Assembly (NCBI GenBank): GCA_022495005.1
Contig: JAGYXB010000622.1
Coordinates: 558,001-622,000 of the forward strand
Origin: Rhyacophila brunnea
Lineage: Eukaryota; Arthropoda; Insecta; Trichoptera; Rhyacophilidae
Reading direction: 5' to 3'
DNA: 64,000 nucleotides
The translations under genes were made by a program, and so were the position numbers. The notes under the pieces were generated by a model that saw only the letters and a program-made list of their open reading frames with translations, was not told the DNA's origin and made no database searches. The first letter of the stretch is position 1. Each line of letters opens with the position of its first letter. This document shows positions 22,431-33,061 of the stretch, in pieces.

Positions 22431-22620
22431 AGAGCCATCGCCCATGAAGACGGCTGGTCGTTGCAACGTGATGTAATTGACTATAAATATCTAATCGGTC
22501 GGCTAACCGCTTCATCTCTCTCCATACCCTGAGAGTATACAATCTTGAGTGTGGTAATTCTTACTTACAAGCCGTCTCCTCGAGTTGCACCGACCGACTG
22601 TCGTCATGGAAGGTGGCTCT
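22431..22620. mobile_element. 190-bp MITE with AGAGCCA ends
   Basis: Imperfect terminal inverted repeats of about 37 bp: left AGAGCCATCGCCCATGAAGA and the right end read inverted AGAGCCACCTTCCATGACGA, continuing as CGG(C/T)...GGTCG(T/G)TGCAAC. TA-like bases flank the left end, but a target duplication is not secure. No coding frame. Confidence 0.6.
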
Positions 22621-24733
22621 AACTTGGCGTAAAGACTTTAGTAATCAAGATTTTCCAATAATGAGCAAGATCATTATCATTGAAGTCCGCATTATCCAAA
22701 AAGAGTAATCTCCTTTTAGTTCAAATAATACTTTTTTATCATTCCATTATATTATGTATAACTTGAAATGAATTGGAGAATTTATCTATCTAAATAGGCC
22801 ATAGGTACCTACATACATAACGTCAATTATTTTTGATGTGTTTATTTTTATTATTATTTAGTTGCAAGCTTTTAATGAAGGAATAATGGTTGCATTTAGT
22901 TGTCATTTGGGTATAATTAAAAAAATATAATGATATTGGGACAAACCTTCTTCTTTAGAGATGACGCCTAAATATTTAAAAGCGAATCAAAAATAATCCT
23001 TGGCCTACTACTTTTCTTGCAAACTTTGGATAGAAAAGGAGATACTCATTGTTTGTCGTATAAAAAAATAAAACTTGCGTGGAACTGAAACCTGCTTCAG
23101 AAACTTTGATAGGAAAACCAGAAAATGTTCTATTTGGCAGACGAACACCAAATTTGTGTCCGGAAATTTGTATGTATGTAGTAGTATTGCATTGAGATTA
23201 AATTCGTGTTTATTCAATTCACTTAGAAATAAGGGTAAAGATAAGGGTAAGGATAAAATACAATATTTTTTTATATAAAATTTTGAATGATACAAAAGTA
23301 GTTTAGCAAGTAGGTGCTTGGAAGTATCAAGCTCAAATTAATATTTCGATTGGATTTGATACAATTGAGACATTACTGTCTGGAATTCTCCACAAACAAC
23401 GCCTTATTTTTTATCACCATCTTATACGGTCATCTCTTTCCGGTACGACAGTTCACAGTAAACTGTAATACAGCAAAATTTAATACGTAACCTATTAAAA
23501 TAAACGATAATTCAAAACTATACGGATAACAAAACATCATGTTAGGAGAAAAACAATAATATGCCACCTACTAGAATAATAATTGTTTATATCTTGCATT
23601 AATCCCATGTAATCAGAATTAGAAAATGATATTTAAGAGTTTGTAATAATATTCTGACGCCATTGATTAAAGTGAAAATACAGATATATATGGTTATACC
23701 TACTTATATTTTTCATTTTGAACTATTTTTTATCTCTTCTCATTGGCGTACTTTCCTGTTGAAACAAAAGTGCATTTTTGCATCCCGCAGCGCGTGCGCA
23801 GGGGACGTCGAAAAAATGTCATAAATCAAGTTGCATTCGTATGCACTGAACAAAAATTAAACAATGCAATGCGATTTTTCCTCCCCGCTGGTGATCTATC
23901 GTGTGTTCATATTATATTATACCCCACTGACAAATGCACTGCCTTTTGGCCCTGTATGTGATTTCTTTAGTTGTTCTTAGCTACTATAATTATTATTAGA
24001 TATCTGGACAATGATCAAAAAGATATAAAAAAATCATTACTCAATATAACCTCTTCGTATTACTTTGATCAAATGTTATCATCACTACATGAAAGCAGAA
24101 GGTAATATACCTTATTGCCATTTAATGAAGATGATTTTAAAAATAGTTTAGTGGGAAAGTAATGTCTTATATTGCGCGGGTGCAGAGTTTCCCGGCGACA
24201 AACAAACGTTGAAATGCAAATTGGTTGCAACAAATCACGTTTTACGTAGCGATTGGCAAGTATGATTAACGCTGTAGACATTCCCTCGTTGAATTTTGAT
24301 GAATTAGCCATTTATCACCGTTTATTTTATTATTTACTTTATTTTATCTAAATATAAATAATTGAAGCTTACTGTTTGAAAATTATATGATATAATGTAT
24401 TATGTATTGTGTAGTTTTTTTGTCACATCAAATCTGCTTCCTTCTCAAAAAATTTGGCACCATATATCATAAAAATCTAGTAATTTTCAAAATCATTTTA
24501 TAATATTTTATGTAAAAAACTTTTTAAAAACGAAACTAAAATACTTAAATAAAAAATATTATAAAATCCATTTATGGTTTTGAGACAAAGTTTTCGGTTA
24601 TTCTATGATATTGATTTATTTATATTGACAATCATTTCATCTTATAAATCCGTCCTGAGAACGATCCAAATATTGACCGCTAAATATGCAGTATCGTACT
24701 ATCACTTTTTAAATGCTGATATCTCCTCCTAGC
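22621..24733. other. AT-rich noncoding sequence
   Basis: No gene or repeat boundary seen. Open frames at 23743-23961 and 24069-24311 show no recognisable domain. Confidence 0.4.
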
Positions 24734-24937
24734 GGAATCATAAATGAAGATGCTCAAGAAGATATTCATTAGTGGAGGGAAGCTTTCATAGGGGCTGATT
24801 CACATGAATATTTAGCAGTAAAAGCGAAGAAAACTATGAGAAATAAAGGCTATAATATTTTTCCAAAACCACTTAGGAATTCGACTGTTAAATCGCATTT
24901 TCACGCCCAGTTTCTTTCTTATGAATGTACGTATTAA
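24734..24937 (+). pseudogene. unrecognised coding-like fragment, probably transposon-derived
   Basis: A 67-codon plus-strand frame follows a pyrimidine-rich CTCCTCCTAG acceptor-like site. It reads GIINEDAQEDIH, one TAG stop at 24770, then WREAFIGADSHEYLAVKAKK and later GYNIFPKPLRNSTVKSHFH to a TAA. Amino-acid composition looks like real protein rather than translated AT-rich DNA. I do not recognise the family. About 170 bases downstream, at 25050-25114, a GC-rich block ends CTACACCACTGG, resembling the CAGTGG-type terminus of a DNA transposon, so it may be the 3' part of a broken element. Confidence 0.35.
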
Positions 24938-25049
24938 GTTATCGATTTATTTACTAAGTTACATAATATAATAACAATACAATTTTATATATTCACTCGA
25001 TTCAACAGTATTGTGTGTAACATAATAGGTATTGATTAGAACTATTTAA

Positions 25050-25114
25050 AGACTGCCGGAGTATCGGCCTGAGTCAGGGCCCCTGACGCTCTTTAGTTCC
25101 ACTACACCACTGGC
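25050..25114. repeat. solo transposon-terminus-like block
   Basis: GGCCTGAGTCAGGGCCCCTG, then CTCTTTAGTTCCACTACACC and ACTG; inverted it starts CAGTGGTGTAGTGGAAC. This looks like one end of a CAGTGG-type element. No partner end was found in the window. Confidence 0.35.
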
Positions 25115-25339
25115 TACTTATATGCTGCGGAAAAAATGGCGATTTATTAACCTATAATAATAAAGTCATTGGATGCATTAGAGGTTATGTGTTTTGGAAA
25201 TGGTCAATGACGTATAAGCCTACTAAATACGCCAGAAATTGATTTTCAATAATAAAAGCACGCCAAAAGGATATATATTATTATAACACTGACAATATTA
25301 ATCAGTCATTACTGTGGATAAAGGTAATCGAAATGATCC

Positions 25340-25590
25340 GTAATCTACCCGGCCAGTGATCGGGTTCAGCTGACCGCGTGGCTCGGGTAGTTAGCGCCCA
25401 GCCGCGGTTTCGTAACGTATGCACGTAGGCGGCCAGAAGTGACAAATGCAGAGCGGAAGCGGTGGCTACTGAGCTAGGCAGTGGTGGCGATTCGGGGGCG
25501 CAGTCTCCGCCACCCCCTTGCATGCGACAGTGCCCGGAGGAAGTTTGCGAGCGCAACAGAATTACAATTCGTTCATTTTTTGTTGTTTTG
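25340..25590. promoter_or_regulatory. CpG/GC-rich island
   Basis: About 250 bases of high GC (ACCCGGCCAGTGATCGGG, GCGCCCAGCCGCGGTTTCG, GAAGCGGTGGCTACTGAGC) in an AT-rich region. No conserved protein in any frame. Likely a promoter, noncoding first exon or enhancer; inference from composition only. Confidence 0.3.
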
Positions 25591-25599
25591 TTTGCCGCT

Positions 25600-28300
25600 T
25601 GAGGTACACATTAATATCACATACATTATGCAATGAATTTAACTGGATGTCTCATTAATACGTGAAAAATAATATTAATTATAAATATAAGTACCTACCT
25701 CTTTTACTGAGGTTTTATAATATATCGCAAGCATAATACGTGATTACTGTACAGTAATACTACTTTGGTTAGGAGATGGGATAGGGAACCGGAGGGTTGA
25801 TTGGGTTGACTCCCAAATGGATAACTCAGAATTTGGTGCGTGAATGAAATGAACCCTGGTTTTATTATATCCTTCCAAATAAATATTAATTTAATTATTA
25901 CAGGTAAGTTTACAGATTATAATTTAGATGAGTGAAATCTCCATTATGCGTTCTGATGGATTACGAGTTAAACCGGGCGAAGCGAACGATAACCTTACGG
26001 CTTAATCTTTGGTAACTGAATGACTTTGTTGCTTTCTTCTACTGAGTGTTTTTATATTGATTCGATACAATAGAAAATGCTGCTATCAACTACTTGAATA
26101 TTTTTGATAATCATGCTTATGAGGTTTATTGTGAAATGCATGATTCGTTTCGTAAATTAACAATTGATTTTAATTTGAACAATTATGCAGTTTTAATAAT
26201 TGTGCAAGATTGATTTTCATACAAATAACGTTTGTGCATATTATCATGGTAAACTTATAAAGCATTATTTATTAATTTGCGATATTATTGATTAATTGAA
26301 TTATTATATTATTTTGCTAAATTAGCTCTCTGTTGAAATTTGATTGACTGACATAAATCGCTTGTTTTGCAATATTAACAATATTATGTTGCAAGATACA
26401 TTGTAGTTATAAATTAATGGTTTCCTGCCAAGTCATGCTGGATGGTAGGGTATTCACCCTACACTACTACTATTATACTATTGACCATAATGAGAGGGTA
26501 TTTTTAAATAAATTGTTCAGACAAAGAGCATTTTCGTTGTCAACACTTCTAGAATGCAACAACACCGAGTGACGCACGTTTGCACAAACATCCCGACTCA
26601 CATGGCGTTTCGTGGCCAAAACCGGAAAAAGTTTACCATCACGTATCTTTGACTCACCACATTTTACTACTCTTTAAACGTATCTTACTTCGTATACTTA
26701 AATTAAATTTCAATACTAAATGGTATTGTAAAAGGAAATAAAAAATAAACTGTCGGCAAAGTTAATATTGTTATCATTCATTATAACCGTTCCTATTCAT
26801 CTTTACTTTTATATAAGAGTACAGTTTACTTATAAATATTCAGTTTTAGTGAAGTTTTATAATATTACACAAAATGGAACATAATTGAAAGAAAACGAAA
26901 TATTTTTCTACTCGGTAAATTGATACGCAAATAAAATGACACCATGCTAAATGGTCGTTTTGAAAAATGGTGCATTCGCACAATATTTTTCTATTTTAAT
27001 AAACCAAACAGTATACGCGGGAAAATATTATTAATAGGCATGAAATATTGCCGACGCAAATGCACACAAAGCCGATGCGTGTGCCTGCATCCAGATTCGA
27101 CCGGCTGGTCGCACCATTATGCAATTTAGATTGCGGCCACTGCACCGACACGAAGCTTGCCATCTATGCACCACCTGGGTCTGCCGATTGCATTTTCTAA
27201 CAGTTTGTCTCCAATAGTTTTGTCCAAGCATGCTAATCGCAAACCGATTTGAGTCGGTTTGATATGTTTGTGCGTTTTAAAAAAAGTCACAGGCAATTAA
27301 CAGAAAGACACCGCATGCGGACTTCTAAAGAGTTGAGGTCATATATTAACAGAAGTTTAAGATTTTCGACCCTTTGAGTTCTTACTGTGGATAAAACATA
27401 ATACTGAGTAATTTTTGCGAAGGTTCGGATCCTCATCTATGGCATCAGATTCGTCGTAGGTTCCACCATTATTCCACCCTGAAGAAACTGTGAGGTAATA
27501 TCATCACTTGAAAACATATAAAATGACGCAATGGACTGTATAAATACGATCGTTGGTCATTAATTTAAAGCGAACTGTATCACCACTAAAAAGATGTACA
27601 GCTCCAAAATATTAAGGCTATACCTCAGATAAGGCATGGTCTAAAAAGATCGTGACTAGGCGATGCGCAGATTGCGGGTCGCGGGTGCAAATGACGCGAA
27701 CCGAACGAAATGTAATTTGTCATAAAAATTCATCATGCATTCTTTTTATGTATGTTTATTATTATATTCGTAATAATAATAGTATTTTCATTGACATGTT
27801 TTCTTTTTCAAGTGCATGCAGAACGTTTTTAAGTCGTCTTTATACGATTTAAGAATATATTCAGATGACTCCATAACAAAATAAATTGACGTGCGAACAG
27901 GTTTATGAGCAAACATCTCATAACTCGTGATGACCATAAGAAAAAAATCATTAATACATGACGTTACTATATTTAAAATATATCACCTTTGGATTTTCCT
28001 GGCCTTCATTATTGATCACAATTAATTGTATATAGGTTATTAATTAATTTATAATGAAGAATTGTATGAATACATATTGTAGGTTACAACATGTTGTGGT
28101 TTATTAATTCATGTGAAAAAATACTATTTAAAACTGTCATGAAAAATCATATCTTTTCAGTACTATTTGATAAATTACAACTAAATACTATAATTAAAAT
28201 AGGCTATTTTTCATTGTTAAAAATAATATTAATTAATAATAAATACTTATTAACATTGAAAATTGTTAAATTCCACGTATTTGATCCAGAATAACGACCT
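25600..28300. other. noncoding sequence
   Basis: Mostly AT-rich. A moderately GC-rich block at 27045-27190 (GCCGATGCGTGTGCCTGCAT) and another at 27650-27710 hold no supportable coding frame. Confidence 0.4.
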
Positions 28301-28306
28301 GATTAC

Positions 28307-28736
28307 TTAAGAGGGGACATGCTCAGCGTAGGTCAAAATGGAGCTTTTATTCTATTTTCAAAGCATGATCCTGGACATACCTTAAACGTTGTAGATAATC
28401 TATTTATATAATTTTGAAGCCTTATTATTCTTTATATTTATTTTGCATTTAAAAATTAATAAATGTAAAAAATTTTAACACCACTGCACATTTATGTACT
28501 GAAATATGACTATATTCTAAAACATTAGAGCGAGAGGTTTAAAAGAATACTACTCGTATTTTATGTAATAAAAATACTTTATGCAGTCATCAAATGTTTA
28601 ATATAAATATAACGGATAATAAGGCTTCAAAATTAAATAAATAGATTATCTACAACGTTTAAGGTATGTCCAGGATCATGCTTTAAAAATAGAAAAAAGC
28701 TCCATTTTGACCCACGCTGAGCACGTCTGCCCTTAA
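28307..28736. mobile_element. TTAA-flanked inverted-repeat element, 430 bp
   Basis: TTAA sits at both ends (28307-28310 and 28733-28736). Inside it, long inverted arms run GACATGCTCAGCGTAGGTCA, AAATGGAGC, AAGCATGATCCTGGACATAC, TTAAACGTTGTAGATAATC and AAGCCTTATTAT. The arms of about 150 bp surround an AT-rich middle. A TTAA duplication is the mark of piggyBac-type transposition, but the inner terminal bases (GAGG and GGGC) are not the usual CCY, so the superfamily is open. A half copy in reverse orientation lies at 53149-53435. Confidence 0.7.
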
Positions 28737-28766
28737 GGTAATGGATTAACATATAATAAATTTAAA

Positions 28767-28925
28767 TCTCGGGTCTGGAAAAGTTTTTTAATCAGTGTTA
28801 GGAGCAATTATAGGGACCTAATAGGTTGAGCAACTGGCTAACACCTTTTTTTCTTAAAAATATCTTAATACTATCTACTCCATGAAAGCCCATATGATCC
28901 CCCTACAGTCAAACATGGTGATGTG
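28767..28925 (+). mobile_element. SINE family A, truncated copy
   Basis: Retains the end of the tRNA-like head (CTCGGGTCTGG), then GGACCTAATAGGTTGAGCAA, CTGGCTAACACC, and GCCCATATGATCC with an eroded tail (AACATGGTGATG). The A box is missing. Confidence 0.65.
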
Positions 28926-28980
28926 ACGTAATTAGGGAACAAAGAATTAATCTGAACTGAAATACCTAATGGGTGTGAAG

Positions 28981-29718
28981 TAGGGAATCTAATCCCGAGC
29001 CAAAATTCTGATCCCGGGATTTCGGGATTACAATTTGACAATCCCGGGATTGGCATTTTTTCCATAGTTAAATAAAAATAATATATTTACAAATAGCATT
29101 GATAAAATCGGTTAAAAATAAATCTAGTATAATTTATACTATTTAAGACATTTATTGTTAATATTGTATACGTTCAATCTTGGAAATACATAAATTTAAT
29201 GGAGTAAATAATATTGTAATATAAATAATAATGTGAATTTAATATGAGATTGCTGTTTCTGATAGTAAAGACTAAATGAATGGGTTAGCGAGATTTAAAA
29301 TAGTAAAGCAAATCATGGTGTACTTATGGCCTTTCCGCTTCATAAATCTAATTAGTCAGCCAAATATGAAACTGCCGTAAAACGTATGAGATCATGGTGG
29401 AATTACTTTTTTGATAGTGCGAAGCATTGTTTTTTACCAATCTTTTTCATTTTTATTATTAATTTATGTGAAAAAATTAAATGAATCGGCAACCTACACA
29501 TGGGTATAAATCAAACTTCACTCAAACTTAGTTTATTTCTAATGTAGTTATTTGTTATTAAACGTATTTTTTCTATTATATTTTTGTTTTTATTTTATTT
29601 TCCATAAAAATTGATAAAAAATCAATCCCAAAAGTTTCGGGATTATGTTTATCAATCCCGGGATTCATAGGTATCGAAAATAGCTCGGGATCCCGGGATC
29701 CCGCGATTGGAATCCCTA
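28981..29718 (+). mobile_element. non-autonomous hAT-like element with ATCCCGGGAT subterminal motifs, copy 1
   Basis: Starts TAGGGAATCTAATCCCGAGC and ends GCGATTGGAATCCCTA, a short imperfect terminal inverted repeat. Within about 100 bases of each end, the palindrome ATCCCGGGAT and variants recur in clusters (about 29010-29055 and 29650-29710). It matches 30754-31495 over its full length in inverted orientation. No open frame of transposase size. Flanking octamers do not match for this copy. Confidence 0.8.
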
Positions 29719-30745
29719 ATGTTGGAGTAACCAATGACATTAGTGATTAAGATTAAGATACAATTATTAATGTCATTGGGAGTAACAGGCAACGAATATC
29801 GAGTGTGAAACTTAAATACGTGTCAAAAATACGTCATTATAAGCTTGTCCTTCGTTTTGACAACTGCTCTCGGTTTATGTACTGACGCTCATTCAATATT
29901 GGATTAAGTTTGTAACACACATTATTGCACGTCTATAATGTGTGTTTCATTTTCGTAGGACACTCGCGCATTCAATCTGAATTTTATTTATTAATCTGTT
30001 CTGTGCAAGTGGTAAAAATGATAATTTCAATTTAAAAATAAAATCCTTTATATTTTTTTAGAATGTGTTAAAAAAATGTAATAATTAAAAAATGTCATCA
30101 TGTGCCTTATATTTGAATATATACATATTATTTTATTATTTGTATTTTTAAAATATAAAATATTAGTAAGCGTAAAAAAATGTAACTGTTTGAATAATAT
30201 TTTTGTAAAAAAATTTTTGCTTTACATTTGGATTCATAAATATGATATTTCAATAATACTGATGTGCGCATTCAAGGCACTATCTCCCTTCGCAGATTTT
30301 CTTTTTAGCCATTATTTATAGTTTTTGCGATATTGATACGAGCGCCATGTATGATAACGCCATGACACGTCAGAATAAAATGTTCCACCGTCTAACAGAA
30401 CAGTACTGACATTGTAGTTTTATTAAATCAACGTACAATTTTCCACAAAGGAACACTGTTTACAATAATTACTCAAATTAGAGTAGGTACCTACTTATTT
30501 AAAGGTTGCCCATATATTACGCCAGGTAATTTTCTGTATTTTGACTTAAACTCCTACCATCCACATTTTAGTCAAAATCTTTTAATGATTTAAAACCATC
30601 GATTTACGTATTCACACGTAATATTTTATTCTCAAAAAAAACACAGTTTATATTTAATTCATCTTGCGACGGAACAATTTCTATTGTATTGTATTTTGTT
30701 GTTATCTTAAAACTATCAATTAAATTAAGTATATCAAACCATTAC
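29719..30745. other. spacer between the two inverted hAT-like copies
   Basis: AT-rich; no gene. A small inverted pair CCAATGACATTA/TAATGTCATTGG is at about 29732-29780. The frame at 30100-30321 is not recognisable. Confidence 0.4.
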
Positions 30746-30753
30746 TATTCAAA

Positions 30754-31495
30754 TAGGGATTCCAATCCCGGGATCCCGAGCTATTTTCGATACCTATGAA
30801 TCCCGGGATTGATAAACATAATCCCGGGATTTCGGGATTGATTTTTTTATCAATTTTTATGGAAAATAAAATAAAAGCGAAAATATAACAGAAAAAATAC
30901 TTTTGATAAAAAATAACTACATTATAAATAAACTGAGTTTGAATGAAGTTTGATTTATACCCATGTGTAGGTTGCCGATTCATTTAATTTTTCCACATAA
31001 ATTATTAATAAAAATGAGAAAGATTGGAAAAAAACAATGCTTCGCACTTTTAACAAAGTAATTCCACCATGATCTACGTTTTACGGCAGTTTCATATTTG
31101 CCTCACTAATTAGATTTATGAAGCGGAAAGGCCATAAGTACGCCATGATTATTTGCTTTACTATTTTAAATCTCGCTAATCCATTCATTAAGTATTTACT
31201 ATCAGAAACAGCAATCTCCTATTACATTCACGTTATTATTTATATTACAATATTATTTACACCATTAAACTTGTGTATTTTCAAGATTGAACGTATACAA
31301 TATTAACAATAAATGTCTTAAATGGTATCTATAAATTATACTAAATTTATTTTTGATCGATTTTATCAAGGTTTTTTGTAAATATTAACAATGGAAAAAA
31401 TGCCAATCCCGGGACCAGTCCCGGGATCCCGGGATTGTCAAATTGTAATCCCGAAATCCCGGGATCAGAATTTTGGCTCGGGATTGGATTCCCTA
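30754..31495 (-). mobile_element. non-autonomous hAT-like element, copy 2, with 8-bp TSD
   Basis: Begins TAGGGATTCCAATCCCGGGA and ends TTGGATTCCCTA. The flanking octamers TATTCAAA (30746-30753) and TATTCAAG (31496-31503) match at 7 of 8, the target duplication length of hAT transposons. CCCGGG palindromes cluster at both ends: about 30769-30838, and 31407-31463 where one extra unit is present relative to copy 1. hAT transposases bind subterminal repeats, so these motifs are likely binding sites (inference). Confidence 0.82.
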
Positions 31496-31720
31496 TATTC
31501 AAGATTATTATATTTCAACAAGAAAATAAGTTGTTTGCTTGGACCGATTATATCGATATTAAAATTATATGTATATAAATTAAAAGTGTGGTATTATTAT
31601 TAACTACCTGAAGCTGAAGACCAATGTGTCATGTTAAAATTATATTCATTATAATATATATTATATAAATAATTAAGATGCCGAAGATTAAATGAATACA
31701 AGTGACATATTTTTTTTTCG

Positions 31721-31776
31721 ACCATGTCCGATCCTAAAGTATCATATGGGCCTCCACAGAGTAGAGGTTTGTATTA
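31721..31776 (-). mobile_element. SINE family A, 3' tail fragment
   Basis: Minus-strand tail only: TTTCGACCATGTCCGATCCT on the plus strand, then ATCATATGGGCCTCCACAG and GGTTTGTATTAAC. Head and body absent. Confidence 0.65.
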
Positions 31777-32600
31777 ACAAGTGACATATACCTAAGTAAA
31801 AAATGTTTACCGAGAAATATATCTAAATTGAATGTTTTGGTCTAAATTGATCTCATTATAACGACAAAAATATTCTTACAGGCGTCTTATTAGTATTATT
31901 ATTCTTAATAACAAATAAAAATAATATATTGAAGGAACGTTTCTATATTATTATACTGTTAATACATCAGATAAAGATGTCTCATATGAAAACATGAATA
32001 CCTACTAACAAAAAATAATGCGATGGATTTTTTCATAATGTTGCTTTAGAACATTATCAATGTATATCACTCAAACACCATTAAACCACCCTATGTCGTT
32101 CTCGTATAGTTCTTGGCAGAAGATATCATACTTGTTTTTTTTTTTATATATAATATATATTATATTCATATTGGGGTTTTCGCTTGTGGCTCTATCTTTC
32201 ACATCTCACATGATCGTCATTTCACATGTGAAACTTATTTCCGGTTTAATATTTATGAGCTATGTGGGGAGATGTTTTAATGGTATTGTCTATGGATGCA
32301 CATTTTTTTACTGTCAGTCTATTGTATAATATTTTATAATATAAACTATTTGTATTAAAAAAAATGTTATTTTCATACATAATTACACTTTAATGGTTTT
32401 AGATTTGTGTAAGTATTAAAATGACATGACTAGCTTACGAATATTAATTATTACTAGACCTGAAAATGAAACCCCAAAAATGTATTAATAATGTTGGAAC
32501 CGGGATCCTTGATACAGTATATTATATTGGGAACCCCGAACTGGAACTCAAGATTTTCTTGTATGCAATTATTGTGTTAATCATTAACCACTTATACTAC
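31777..32600. other. AT-rich sequence, nothing recognised
   Basis: Open frame 32060-32329 is hydrophobic but unrecognised. No repeat boundary. Confidence 0.4.
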
Positions 32601-33060
32601 TCTTCTTGGTCGTGCACTCATGGCTGAGGATCGTGACTATATTTAAATTTTGCCATCCTTTGAGTGAACAAGAATTTCCATCCTTCTCGATCTTCCGTTT
32701 CTCTCAGGGCAGAATGGATGGTGCCCCCAGTCAGCTCTTTCACTTGGTCGCTCCATCGCGCAGACGCTCTTTCTCTGCTTCGCCTTCCCTGGAGGCTACC
32801 CAAAACTACCAGTCTCTCCAGGTTGTCCGGTCCGCGCCTGACAATATGTCCTAAAAACTGCAGAATTCTTCTCAGACATATCGTCGAGAGGCGTTCCTTT
32901 ATCTTCAGTCTCTGGATGATTGACTGGTTTGTCCTGTGCTCCGTAAAAGAAATGCGAAGCATTCGGCGCCAACACCACATCTCAAAGGCATCAATTGCCT
33001 TCCGTTCTCTTGCCTTCAGAGTCCACGACTCGACTCCGTATAGAACTCATATTACAACCA
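32601..33060 (-). mobile_element. LINE 3' end (RTE-like), 5'-truncated
   Basis: Same family as 9691-9932 and extending further 5'. On the minus strand it ends with a GAAGA tail after ...HDPQP and a stop. No clear target duplication was found. Confidence 0.75.
32616..33045 (-). pseudogene. LINE ORF2 C-terminal fragment
   Basis: Minus-strand frame with the C-terminal LINE signatures in order: the FEMW-type region read as MWCWRRMLRISFTEHRTNQS, IKERLS, RRILQFLGHIVRRGPDNLER, GRRSRERASARWSDQVKEL, then DREGWK. The long frame starts at 32980. Upstream sequence (SWTLKARER-type) continues in the same protein to about 33045, where identity is lost. There is no palm domain or endonuclease, so it is a dead 5'-truncated copy. 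Confidence 0.7.
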
Positions 33061-33061
33061 G

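Noticed and set aside
25302..25556. Minus-strand 84-residue protein
   Set aside because: Open only because the block is GC-rich and lacks stops; no domain resemblance.
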